Assembly (NCBI GenBank): GCA_002811645.1
Contig: PDIP01000160.1
Location: forward strand, 1-20,006
DNA length: 20,006 nt
Direction of reading: 5' to 3'
DNA from: Corallochytrium limacisporum
Taxonomy: Eukaryota > Opisthokonta
This document shows positions 7,543 through 16,009 of the stretch, in pieces. The position numbers and the translations under genes are program-made. Below the pieces are notes generated by a model that was not told where the DNA came from, searched no databases, and saw only the letters and a list, made by a program, of their open reading frames with translations. Position 1 is the stretch's first letter; each line of letters starts with the position of its first letter.

Positions 7543-8595
7543 TTATCTATAGCGAGAGAAGCGTCGTTTTCTCTTCTTGCTCGGGTTGTCGTGCCGTGGT
7601 TTACCGGTCAACACAGCCCGCCTAGATACGGTAATCCTCCGGTCGCCCACCACAGTGCCATCCATATCTAGCGCGTGGTCTGCTGCGTGATAGCTTTGAA
7701 AGCGAATTGTGCAATACCGACAGCCAATGTCAGCCACCCGAATTTGCTGGATTTCTCCAAATACCTCAAATACAGGAATCAGCTCAGCGGCATCCACTTT
7801 AGGATCGATGTTGCCTACCCGGACCTCTGTCCGACGGAGTCTATCCTTGGGAATGAAATCCTGGAAGGCCGTGATCGGCAGGGGCACAACTCGCACCTGA
7901 TATCCATCCATTTCTTTACAGTCGAGATGCAGGCACAGCTGCGCTTGGGAAGTTTTCTCGAATTCTACATATGCATGACGATAGAATGTCATGAAGGCCA
8001 GATTTGTTCGCTTTTCTTGCACCGCAGGGGTTAGAGATATGCTTACTGGACGGAAACCCAGGGAGCTCTCAATCCAGTCTCCCACATCGGTGCGCTGGAT
8101 GCTGTTGGACAATTGAGATATGTGCACAATCCGTAGAGGTAGATACCGGTGGTACTCTATGATGATCTCCACATCATGTCGCTGTGGTGAGTCCGAATGA
8201 TCAGTGGGGGGTTGCAATGCCACCGGCCCGAGATTGGAACACTTCTCACAGCTCTCAGCGCTTACGAAGGGTTTAAGTTTGGGAAGGGGGTGCTTTCCAT
8301 GATCCCTCTGTTGCAGTGGTTTTCCGAGCTCCCTTCGCTGCTGCTCATCCACACTTGGCACTCGACGACCATAGTCCGCCAGGGACAGACTGATGCCTGG
8401 TCTCGTTCTTTCCGGCGTGGACTCAAGAGCTTGGGCCCTAGGCTTATGGTCGCTAGAGTGTTCGCTATAGCTGGGTACTTCATCCCCTCTGCTGGGAAAA
8501 AGAACGTTGCGATCGGCCTTGACCTTGGTTCCCTTGCGGCAAATGTCCGGCTCGCAAGGATCCGGATCCGAATCTGAGTCGCTGAAGATGATCAT
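7543..8595 (-). CDS. RNA-binding protein with two RRM domains
   Basis: Predicted nuclear RNA-binding protein of 350 aa. The N-terminal 145 residues are polar and low in order, beginning with an acidic FSDSDSDPDPCEPD stretch typical of CK2-type phosphorylation sites. A divergent RRM lies at about 153-237 (RNP2-like LRIVHISQL, RNP1-like HAYVEFEK). A clearer RRM lies at about 256-327 (RNP2 VRVGNI, RNP1-like CRYCTIRF). The extreme C-terminus, KKRKRRFSRYR, is a strong basic nuclear-localisation candidate. I cannot assign an ortholog; a splicing or mRNA-processing factor is the natural guess. The start ATG has A at -3. The gene shares an 854-bp divergent upstream region with the PP2C gene and converges on mS41. 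Confidence 0.8.
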   Translation of the reverse strand: MIIFSDSDSDPDPCEPDICRKGTKVKADRNVLFPSRGDEVPSYSEHSSDHKPRAQALESTPERTRPGISLSLADYGRRVPSVDEQQRRELGKPLQQRDHGKHPLPKLKPFVSAESCEKCSNLGPVALQPPTDHSDSPQRHDVEIIIEYHRYLPLRIVHISQLSNSIQRTDVGDWIESSLGFRPVSISLTPAVQEKRTNLAFMTFYRHAYVEFEKTSQAQLCLHLDCKEMDGYQVRVVPLPITAFQDFIPKDRLRRTEVRVGNIDPKVDAAELIPVFEVFGEIQQIRVADIGCRYCTIRFQSYHAADHALDMDGTVVGDRRITVSRRAVLTGKPRHDNPSKKRKRRFSRYR

Positions 8596-8900
8596 GATCC
8601 GACCGCTTCAACCCACCCCACATTGCAATTGGATATTCCATACCATGAGTTACAATGTGTTTGTCACTGGCATCATCTTACACCGTACTAGACGTCAACA
8701 CATTAAAGGACCTTAGATTACACAATCAATGAGACTCCTGTTGGAGCCGTACACTGTGGGTCTCAGCAAGACCGTCCCGCGCGAGCGTTGAGACCCTTTT
8801 TCCCTCTTTTGGCCCATTTGTCCGCACAAAATAGGCCCCCATTACAGACGGGAAAATGAAAAAAGCAACCCCATATTCCCATAGTCTCACTATACGGCCG

Positions 8901-8995
8901 ACGGGGGAGGAGGCGGGGCTGGCGGGAAATACCGAGCGGTCATTGGCTGAAATGCTGCGCTCTTAGTGCCCGCCTCCCCCCCTCAGCTCCGCCCG
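8901..8995. promoter_or_regulatory. GC-box / CCAAT / E2F-like cluster within an inverted repeat
   Basis: On the left GGGGGAGGAGGCGGG (8903-8917) and on the right CCCGCCTCCCCCCC (8969-8982) are near-perfect inverted copies; nine bases next to the loop pair exactly. Between them lie CTGGCGGGAAA (8919-8929), close to the E2F consensus, and an inverted CCAAT box (ATTGG at 8942-8946). A further CCGCCC lies at 8990-8995. The cluster is 300 to 550 bases from both flanking start codons and fits a bidirectional promoter. Confidence 0.4.
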
Positions 8996-9008
8996 TTGCT
9001 GATATGTT

Positions 9009-9024
9009 CCCCCCCCCCCCCGGG
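9009..9024. repeat. C13-G3 tract
   Basis: Thirteen C followed by GGG, then a short spacer and AAAAGGGGGAGG at 9047-9058, which can pair with the C-run as a long hairpin stem. Confidence 0.9.
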
Positions 9025-9449
9025 CCTTTCGCCTGGCAAAAGGGGGAGGCCTTCCCACTCTCAGTACACAAACACACGCACACGCAAACAGAGAGGCGTT
9101 GAAACGAGAAAGAGTCCGGACGCGCCCCGGGCAAGGGTTCCTGAGTTGCACAGGAGGCCAAAGTGCCCTGGGCAAAACGGTTTCCCGTGACTCTTCCTTG
9201 CGCACTTCTAGATTTTTGCAGCCTGTATTCCTTGAAACATGTGACGTGGTAGCTGGGAGATGAATGACTGTTCGTAAAGCTGTAAGAACTTTGTTGAATC
9301 ACGCGGAGGTGTAAGAGTGATGTCTCTTGCACAACTTGTATGTGACGAATTCGGGTCTGAAGGAAAAGTGTGCCAACCCTTGTCAAACTGCGGAAAAAGA
9401 CGCCCTTGGATTGTTAAAGAATTGTTTATTGAATGACATGCTACACTAA

Positions 9450-11282
9450 ATGAGGGACTTTGTCGGAATCACTAACATGAACACCGTCACCAAGTACCTG
9501 GACTCGGTGTTCAAAACTATAGGGCTCAAAGGTTCAGGTTTGGCCAACGAGCAAGCGAGTCAGCTCTACGGGGCATTTGTTCAGGCCTATGTCGCTGAGC
9601 AGACGCAGGAGATTAAAAACGGAAAACGAGATGACGTTGACAAGTCTCTTTCTGAGGAAAAGATTGCGAAGGCTTTGAAGAAAGACAAGTGCATCCGCAC
9701 AGTGGAGAAGGCATTGTCCAAAGTCCCGGCAAGAGAGACCGTCCCCGCAATCTCAGTTGGTGGTCGCGGTGATGTAGTGTCCAAGGAAGCAGTGCATGCA
9801 CTTGCCTCTGGGCTGAAGAAAGTCAAATTTGTCAAAGCTTTCAAACTGGAAAATGCTGAAGTTGATGCCCGGTGCATGGAAAAGCTCACCGACGCCATTC
9901 TCGACAAGTCGACCTTGGAAACCCTCGACCTAAGAGGTGCTGTTGGTTTGGACGAGATTGCGATTGTCAAGCTGCTGGCTGGCTTGCAGGAAAATACGTA
10001 TCTTCGTCGGCTTGCCATTCGTCAGCTGCATCTGAATGCGGACATTGTCGTTGCCATGAGCCGCATGCTCCGGAACACTCGATTCTTGCGTGAAGTCGAC
10101 ATCAAGGAGACTCCGATTGGCGATGACCTGGCAACTCAATTCGTAGATATCTTGCAAAAGACTCCCACGCTTGCAAGTGTGGAAATGGACCGTGAGCAAT
10201 TAAGTCCGGAAGTCTCCCAGAAGCTGGATGCGGTAATCCTGCGCAACAAGGAGATCACCGCAGCAATGGAGGAGATGCTCGGGTCGGTGGAGAAACGTAA
10301 CTTTGCGAATCGCATGAAAACTTTCCAAAAATCGATCAAGCGCATGGCACCCCAAGCGGATGGAGCTGATGGGGAGGGTACAGGATCAGATACGCCGGCG
10401 TATAAAATGTTTGGCACAGCTCGAAAGCAAGCCCTCGAGAAGGCCAGGGCCTCCACCCCGCTGTCCAACTTCGAGAGCGGTGAGGCCAGCAAGATGGGAA
10501 GAAGGGATGAGATGCAGGACGTCACCTTTGTTCAGCCAGCGTTCAGCGACGGCAAGGATGGGCATATTCCCATGGACTTTATCGGTGTCTTTGATGGCCA
10601 CGGTAGCAGAGAGCCCGCAACTTACGCTGCTGGTCACCTGCCGGAACTGATCTACGAGCAACTCGAGTGCATGAAGCCAGAGGTAAAGGACTGCAATGCG
10701 GATCGCGTCAAGGCCATCAAGCACGCGTTTTCTATATGCCACGATCGTATGGCACCGTGGTGCAAGAGCCTTGGCACCACCGCAACATGTTGTGTCATCC
10801 TCAATAAGGACCTTGATCAAGTATACCTGGCGAACATTGGTGACTCGAGGGGACTCTTGCTCAGCAAGAGCGGAAAGGCTCTCCAGCAGCTCACCGTCGA
10901 TCACTTGCCCACCAACGACGAGGAGGTTAGGCGGATCGAGAATGGTGGCGGCAAAATCATTGAGAATCGTGTTGAAGGCCGGCTCGCCATCACGCGGGCT
11001 CTGGGTGACAGTGAGTTGAACCCACACGTCTCGCCCGAGCCGTATGTTACCCGGGTTGATCTGAGCAAGTTTGCCTCCGACAGTGAGGACGAGAGACCGG
11101 AGTGGATCATTATGGCCAGCGACGGACTATGGGACGTGCTGAGCAATGAAACCGTTGGCCAAGTCGTTGCGCAAGCAGCCAGCTGTGGTGAAGCAGCTGA
11201 CCGACTCTGCCACGAAAGTTTCATGGCCAAGAGCAATGACAACATTGCAGTCGTGGCTTTGAGGCTGCACCCCAAAGCTTAA
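9450..11282 (+). CDS. PP2C-family protein phosphatase with N-terminal LRR-like repeats
   Basis: Predicted metal-dependent Ser/Thr phosphatase, 610 aa. Residues about 10-100 are helical and charged. About 110-270 form leucine-rich, ribonuclease-inhibitor/tropomodulin-like repeats (STLETLDLRG, NTYLRRLAI, NTRFLREVDI, TPTLASVEMD). A polar linker is at about 280-345. The PP2C domain is at about 346-607: motif RRDEMQD (351-357), VFDGHG (D382), GTTATC, ANIGDSR, DH, LAITRALGD, ASDGLWD (D558) and SNDN (D597). The core metal-binding aspartates are present. However, the Glu of the usual R-x-x-M-E-D motif is Gln356. The second ATG, at 9477 (residue 10), has A at -3 and may be the true start; the first has T at -3 and overlaps the stop of a tiny upstream frame. 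The gene converges on isomerase with 87 bases between stops. Target unknown. Confidence 0.9.
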   Translation: MRDFVGITNMNTVTKYLDSVFKTIGLKGSGLANEQASQLYGAFVQAYVAEQTQEIKNGKRDDVDKSLSEEKIAKALKKDKCIRTVEKALSKVPARETVPAISVGGRGDVVSKEAVHALASGLKKVKFVKAFKLENAEVDARCMEKLTDAILDKSTLETLDLRGAVGLDEIAIVKLLAGLQENTYLRRLAIRQLHLNADIVVAMSRMLRNTRFLREVDIKETPIGDDLATQFVDILQKTPTLASVEMDREQLSPEVSQKLDAVILRNKEITAAMEEMLGSVEKRNFANRMKTFQKSIKRMAPQADGADGEGTGSDTPAYKMFGTARKQALEKARASTPLSNFESGEASKMGRRDEMQDVTFVQPAFSDGKDGHIPMDFIGVFDGHGSREPATYAAGHLPELIYEQLECMKPEVKDCNADRVKAIKHAFSICHDRMAPWCKSLGTTATCCVILNKDLDQVYLANIGDSRGLLLSKSGKALQQLTVDHLPTNDEEVRRIENGGGKIIENRVEGRLAITRALGDSELNPHVSPEPYVTRVDLSKFASDSEDERPEWIIMASDGLWDVLSNETVGQVVAQAASCGEAADRLCHESFMAKSNDNIAVVALRLHPKA

Positions 11283-11369
11283 CACTCACAGAATAGACTA
11301 TAAAATCATGTTACTCTTTTCATTGTGGTTTTAAGATTTTCATAATTTGGAGAAGAGGGACCCTTCTAG

Positions 11370-13004
11370 TCACATGTTCTCCTTATAGAAGTTGATGAGA
11401 CCGTTCGTCGAGCTGTCGTGGTTACTAACGGCCTGCTTATCATCCAGCTGAGGGAGGATCGCCTTAGCCAGGACCTTACCCAGCTCAACACCCCACTGGT
11501 CGAAGGAGTTGATGTTCCAGACGACGCCCTGCACAAAAATCTTGTGCTCGTACATGGCAGTGAGAGCACCCAAGGTGAAGGGAGTCAGCTTGGGCAAGAA
11601 GATGGATGTGGTCGGCTTGTTGCCGGGGAAGACCTTGTGAATGCCCAGCTTTTCAATGGTTGCTGCGTCCTTGCCTTCCTTCTGCAGGTCCTGCTTCACC
11701 TCGTCAATAGTCTTGCCCTTCATGAGTGCCTCGGTCTGCGCAAAGAAATTGGCCAGAAGGGCGCGGTGGTGCAGGTTGTCCCGGATCGGATTTTGGCTCT
11801 TGACCGGTGCAATGAAATCACAGGGAATGACCGTGTTGCTTTGGTGGATCAATTGGTAGAAGGCGTGCTGGCCGTTCGTACCAGGCTCACCGAAGACAAT
11901 TGGGCCAGTGGGAATATCCTGAACCTTACCGTCACGGGTTACCCGCTTACCATTAGATTCCATATCGCCCTGCTGGAAGTAGGCAGCAAAACGATGCATG
12001 TACTGATCATATGGCAGAATGGCGTGCGTCTCTGATCCGAAAAAGTCCCGATACCATACACCGAGCATGGCCATGAGCACGGGAACATTCTCTTCCAGCG
12101 GAGTGGTTGCAAAGTGGCGGTCTGCGAAGTGGGCACCAGCGAGCAACTCCTCGAAGCGATCAAAACCAATGGTCAGGGCGATCGATGTGCCGATCGCACT
12201 CCACAGAGAGTAGCGTCCGCCAACCCAGTCAAAGAATCCAAACATATTGTCCGTGTTGATGCCAAACTCAGCGACTGCCTTGTGGTTGGTGCTGAGGGCT
12301 GCAAAGTGCTTTGCGACGGCATCCTCACTCCCCAAGGCACCCACCAGCCATTGCTTGGCAGTGGTAGCGTTCATCATGGTTTCCTGAGTGGTGAAGGTCT
12401 TGGAGGCCACCAGAAACAGAGTGGTCTCTGCGTTCACCTTTTTCAACGTTTCAGCCATATGAGTACCGTCGACATTGGACACAAAATGGGGAGTGATGTG
12501 ACCGGCGTACGGTTTGAGTGCCTCGGTGACCATGACTGGACCAAGATCGGAGCCTCCGATGCCAATGTTGACAACATCCGTGATGGCCTTGCCAGTGTGA
12601 CCGGTGTGCTCCCCATTGCGCACTCTGCCAACAAAATCCTTGATGCGGCCAAGAACTTCGTTTACGTCCGGCATCACGTCCTTACCATCCACATTGATGG
12701 GATCGTTGCTGCGGTTGCGCAGGGCAATATGGAGCACGGCGCGGTCTTCGGTGATATTGATCTTCTCGCCCGTAAACATCTTGTTGCGCATGTCCTCGAC
12801 ACCGGCCTCCTTGGCGAGGGCGATCAGTAGGGCCATAGTTTCTTCAGTGGCGCGGTGCTTGCTGAAATCGAAGAGAATTGCGCCATCGTCGGTGTTCAGA
12901 GTGCGGGAGAATTTGTCGAAGCGACTAGCATCACCCTCGAACAAATCGCGCATGTGCACATCCTTCATGGATGCATGGTGATCGCGGAGGTTTTGCCAGG
13001 CCAT
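11370..13004 (-). CDS. GPI: Glucose-6-phosphate isomerase
   Basis: Interconverts glucose 6-phosphate and fructose 6-phosphate in cytosolic glycolysis and gluconeogenesis. The 544-aa length matches the eukaryotic/bacterial family. Both family signatures are present: [15 protein letters not shown] and [18 protein letters not shown]. Catalytic candidates are E373 in [10 protein letters not shown]387 in YQLIHQSN and K510 in GVELGK. Phosphate-binding SKTFTTQET and [10 protein letters not shown] are intact. No targeting sequence is obvious: the N-terminus [10 protein letters not shown] aligns with the start of cytosolic enzymes. The start codon has an ideal context (AAAATGG). No frameshift or intron is seen, so the gene looks fully functional. 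Confidence 0.98.
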   Translation of the reverse strand: MAWQNLRDHHASMKDVHMRDLFEGDASRFDKFSRTLNTDDGAILFDFSKHRATEETMALLIALAKEAGVEDMRNKMFTGEKINITEDRAVLHIALRNRSNDPINVDGKDVMPDVNEVLGRIKDFVGRVRNGEHTGHTGKAITDVVNIGIGGSDLGPVMVTEALKPYAGHITPHFVSNVDGTHMAETLKKVNAETTLFLVASKTFTTQETMMNATTAKQWLVGALGSEDAVAKHFAALSTNHKAVAEFGINTDNMFGFFDWVGGRYSLWSAIGTSIALTIGFDRFEELLAGAHFADRHFATTPLEENVPVLMAMLGVWYRDFFGSETHAILPYDQYMHRFAAYFQQGDMESNGKRVTRDGKVQDIPTGPIVFGEPGTNGQHAFYQLIHQSNTVIPCDFIAPVKSQNPIRDNLHHRALLANFFAQTEALMKGKTIDEVKQDLQKEGKDAATIEKLGIHKVFPGNKPTTSIFLPKLTPFTLGALTAMYEHKIFVQGVVWNINSFDQWGVELGKVLAKAILPQLDDKQAVSNHDSSTNGLINFYKENM

Positions 13005-13940
13005 TTTACCAGAACAGTTAAGAAATAGTATCGTGCAGAACTTTCTGCAGGGTCATAGTAGCAAACAATGTAACCCTCTGTACATTCCTGATCACTCCTT
13101 ACAAGTACCCAAATGCATCCTCAGAAGTAATCCCGTTCGGCCTTCTGACACCAAAACAGGATGTCACTGCCGATTCCCAAAGAATAATTGCTGTGCTCCT
13201 TTGTTGACACTTCCCGCATCTCATCATCCCTAGATGACACAGAAATTTGCAAAGGATATCGCGCAGACCCGCCGCCACAGCGGCGACCACGGGGAAGGGG
13301 CACACCAAGGAAAAACTCTTGCGAAAATTGTGGGTGGGTGTAGTGTGCCAGTGTGTGTGTTAGTGTGTGGTCGTGGTGGTGATAATATCGTAACGCAACA
13401 CTTGAACAAGAAAAATATGGGTGCAAAAGAAATAACAACAATACCCACGGCACAACCAAATCCAACCGCCCACCCACCTACCTCCCTCCCCCCCTCCCCC
13501 GGGGCGTTTACCCCTTATGTCCAAGAACCCGGGTTTTTAACATTTTTGTTGTGACCGCTACTAGATCCTGATGTAACAGGGCCCGTGGCTCAGTACGTTC
13601 AGACCCGTACGGACTTGTGTGTGCCGCTCCGGTTTTTCTGGGCCGCTCTCTCCACTGTCTCCGTTGGACCACTCCAAGGCGCCCTCTCTCTCTCTGTCTC
13701 ATCTCTGCTTCTCAGGTTTGGGTACGGACGAGGTTGCAACTTCCGGAACGGATGAAAGGGATACGGCCATTGGAGGGAGGCCCGCTCAGGCGCGCTCCCC
13801 TCAAACACCCAAAGGACCAAGAACCCCTTTCGTCGTTCGACCACCGCCTTTCACGGGACACGATGACTTAGCAGCAACCTTAGCCTCAACCGAGTGGTGG
13901 TGGTGTGTGTACTTGAATTTCAGCGAGGGTATTTTTGTTA

Positions 13941-13963
13941 GGGGGAGGGGGGGGAGGGGAGGC
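13941..13963 (+). repeat. G-rich tract with potential quadruplex pattern
   Basis: Runs of five, eight, four and two G separated by single A bases. This gives enough closely spaced G-runs for an intramolecular G-quadruplex on the plus strand. Confidence 0.75.
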
Positions 13964-14143
13964 CTTTCGTTGCGCTGTTCTCACCACCCCAACCCACCTC
14001 ACCTCCAAGGCTTTTCTCGTGTTTGTGTGAGTTTTTGTGGTATACTGGGTTGGACAGGGCAAAACAATGGGGAATTGTGTTTAATAACAAATAGACACAA
14101 TTTTCGTGGCAAGGGACCAGGAAAATAAAAAATAGAACCCCCC

Positions 14144-14174
14144 TCTAATTGGCGGGAGTGTCACCTTTCCAATC
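14144..14174. promoter_or_regulatory. Paired opposite CCAAT boxes with E2F-like site
   Basis: AATTGGCGGGAGTG combines an inverted CCAAT (ATTGG) with TTGGCGGGA, close to the E2F consensus. A direct CCAAT follows in TTTCCAATCGG. The pair resembles the cluster at 8901-8995, yet no recognised gene starts nearby. Function is inference from motifs only. Confidence 0.25.
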
Positions 14175-14671
14175 GGCAGAAAATAGACTCCCGTTCGTTC
14201 ATCATCTTCGGTGATTCTCATTCTGTGGGAGTGGCGGATCGCCTGGGGTTAGGAAGGGAAAGGCAGGAGATGCGGGTGCGGCGGGCTATTGGGAGGAACG
14301 GCTGGTTTCTCAAGTGGATGATGAGGGTGAAACACAACGATGTGATGAGCATGTTGAGGATGAAAGGGTCGTTGAAGGTTTGCTGCTGATGACTGATGTT
14401 CTCTGCTGTGGTAGGAATGCGGGCAAGGTTTTACATTGACTAGGGATTTGTGCTAAAGTGGTAATGTGTATTGAATGTGAACGACGAAACCAATGACGGA
14501 TGCTAACGCAAGGATAAGTGTGATAGTGTTCAGTTGATTCTGTGCAAATGGGGTCTTTTCTGCATAGTTGCTCCCGTCAAAATTAGTTGAAGCCCCAAAG
14601 GTTGTGAAACTATGTGCTCTGTGTGCTCTTGTGAATTTTTGAATGTGCAAAGTGACATGGAATCTAGAATC

Positions 14672-14854
14672 TTACCAGCGAGGTCCTGGAGGAGGAGGAC
14701 CCCAGAACAGGGGTCTTAAGATTCCACCCCGGGGTGGACCGTAAGGACGTGGACCGGGGCCCCAGCCAGGGCGACCGCCCCAACCGGGACCAAAACCGGG
14801 ACCGCGAGGACCGTGACCATGAAATCCGCCGTGAGGACCGTGACCGTGAGGCAT
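14672..14854 (-). CDS. Small Gly/Pro/His-rich protein of unknown function
   Basis: A 60-aa frame starting with ATG at 14854 in a good context (A at -3) and ending in TAA at 14672-14674. Composition is extreme: Gly and Pro dominate, with His at the N-terminus (MPHGHGPHGGFHGHGPRGPG), Arg and Trp/Phe scattered after, and a closing GPPPPGPRW. There is no cysteine, signal peptide or membrane segment. No family is recognised. Support for a real gene comes from the upstream region: a canonical TATA box 150 bases before the ATG and a leader with a small tandem repeat. Its stop lies inside GGTAAG, a consensus splice donor, so the protein could have a different C-terminus if spliced. Alternative: a chance frame in GC-rich sequence. 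Confidence 0.5.
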   Translation of the reverse strand: MPHGHGPHGGFHGHGPRGPGFGPGWGGRPGWGPGPRPYGPPRGGILRPLFWGPPPPGPRW

Positions 14855-14900
14855 TTTGTGTTCTTGGCTTTGTTGTTACTTTTGTTTCGACTGAAGAGAT

Positions 14901-14930
14901 AGATACGTAGAGTGTAGATACGTAGGGTGT
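14901..14930. repeat. Tandem duplication of a 15-bp unit
   Basis: Two adjacent 15-base units, AGATACGTAGAGTGT and AGATACGTAGGGTGT, differ at one base. They lie in the predicted 5' untranslated region of the small gene at 14672-14854. Each unit contains the palindrome TACGTA. Confidence 0.9.
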
Positions 14931-14983
14931 AATATCCTCTGACGTTTAGAGTTGTTTGAAGGCACACGCATCACTGCAATGGA

Positions 14984-14997
14984 CACCAGATCTGGTG
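14984..14997. promoter_or_regulatory. 14-bp perfect palindrome just downstream of TATA box
   Basis: CACCAGATCTGGTG equals its own reverse complement. On the minus strand it starts four bases after TATATAAG, between the TATA box and the expected transcription start near 14970-14980. The position suggests an operator-like or core-promoter site for a dimeric protein; no factor can be named. Confidence 0.45.
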
Positions 14998-15000
14998 AGC

Positions 15001-15008
15001 CTTATATA
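15001..15008 (-). promoter_or_regulatory. Consensus TATA box of the small Gly/Pro/His-rich gene
   Basis: Reads TATATAAG on the minus strand, in the context GGGTATATAAGGCTC. It is 147 bases from the ATG at 14854, so the leader would be about 115-125 bases. It is the clearest TATA box I found in the window. Confidence 0.6.
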
Positions 15009-15280
15009 CCCGGATCGTCCATAGTTCCGTATGCCCCGGCGGTCGCAAATGTCCACTGGCACCGTCTCTCAAATGAACATGTCATAGACTCGTGTGCAAT
15101 ATGTGCCAACTGAACAGGACTCATTGCCTCCACGAACCGAGACAACAGCATTGAAGTCGTGTACGTGCTTCACTTATGCATCAGTCATACATCGAGAGTC
15201 TCATCGGTGTCCAATGTCGAGACTTGTGAGGTGGTGTTTGGATCCGGTCCACATTCACTAGCGTATTCCCGTGATAAAGG

Positions 15281-15306
15281 CCCCCCCCCCGCTTGCTTTC
15301 CCCCCT
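15281..15306. repeat. C10 run followed by C7 run
   Basis: Ten C at 15281-15290, preceded by AAAGG, then a short spacer and seven C at 15300-15306. The AAAGGCCCCC entry resembles that in the terminal repeat and at 16758. Confidence 0.8.
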
Positions 15307-16009
15307 TCCAATTTTGGTTCGTATAGGATACCTGTCACTGTTCCCTCCCTTTTCATTGTTTTTCTACGGGGCAGTGGATTTGTCCCATCTTGGGATGGGA
15401 AGTGAAGGCTACTATCCGTAAATAATTGACGATCCTGTACCATGGGACACCAAGATACGGGCTAAGGAATGCAAAGGGCCAAGAGGATGCGGGGCCGATC
15501 GGTTAGATGCGGAATGATTACAGCACAGCATAAGGGCCCTGCGAAACAGCAACAGCCAAGGGAGAGACATATTGGAGTTTGTTTCGTGTCATAGCAGCGG
15601 GGAGGTAATCGAAAACCCTGTTGTGTCGATTGGTTGTCCTTGCCTTGCGCACTCAGTGTTCACTGAAGATATCATCACAACTCATCATCAACTGTGCGCT
15701 GTGTCCTTCTTTTTCAAAAGGCGATTTTGCCCGCACACATTTGTGCGTACATACAGAGTGGCAGGTGTCTGCAAACGTACAACTCTTTAAAGAGACATCC
15801 ACATCCACGATCTTATCTCAGACTGTACATGTATAAGTTTGGCTTGGTAGCACTGGATGTGCCATGCCTTTCCGCTGATATCCAAGTGTGCAGTGTTGTT
15901 GTGCAGTTGGTATGTGTTTCTTGTGCAGGATGGGAAACTTGCCTTTTCAAAACCAGGCAGCTCGAGCCAGCCCAACGGACAGTTGGCAGTAAGAAATTGA
16001 GAAGAAAAT

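Larger units (their letters stand above)
8596..9449. promoter_or_regulatory. Divergent promoter region between RRM and PP2C genes
   Basis: No gene is seen in these 854 bases. The stretch 8901-8995 is a dense GC-box/CCAAT/E2F-like cluster. A C13 run lies at 9009-9021 and a CA-rich stretch at 9064-9090. Frames across the region start with non-ATG codons or cross the C-run. Bases 9433-9453 hold two minimal upstream reading frames before the PP2C start. Confidence 0.5.
13005..14671. other. Long intergenic region upstream of isomerase
   Basis: About 1.67 kb without a recognised gene. It contains TG-rich stretches (13345-13370), C/T-rich and C/G runs (13479-13504), a G-rich run (13941-13963) and a CT stretch (13685-13699). 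A pair of CCAAT boxes in opposite orientation flanks an E2F-like motif at 14144-14174. Minus-strand frames at 14453-14650 and 14218-14352 encode possible membrane segments but lack good starts or context; they may be exons of the small gene at 14672-14854 or chance products of pyrimidine-rich sequence. The first few hundred bases after 13004 must hold the isomerase promoter. Confidence 0.45.

Noticed and set aside
5539-14066. Nine-base word GGGCAAAAC found near 5538, 6326, 9171 and 14057
   Set aside because: With many possible nine-base words in 20 kb, a few reach four copies by chance. The flanks do not match.
13619-14128. 169-codon open frame on the plus strand
   Set aside because: It starts with GTG, has biased repeats from low-complexity DNA and no recognisable motif.
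14318-14395. C/D-box snoRNA-like arrangement (ATGATGA, GTGATGA, then CTGA)
   Set aside because: Box-like words are present, but there is no terminal stem and no D' box in the right place. The region is simply rich in GATGA words.
14716-14967. 83-codon frame overlapping the small Gly/Pro/His-rich gene
   Set aside because: It has a GTG start and lies in another frame of the same GC-rich repeats; its valine-rich tail comes from the repeat composition.
15120-15150. GGTTCG-like B-box on the minus strand suggesting a tRNA
   Set aside because: No A-box and no cloverleaf stems can be formed around it. I found no tRNA or rRNA anywhere in the window.
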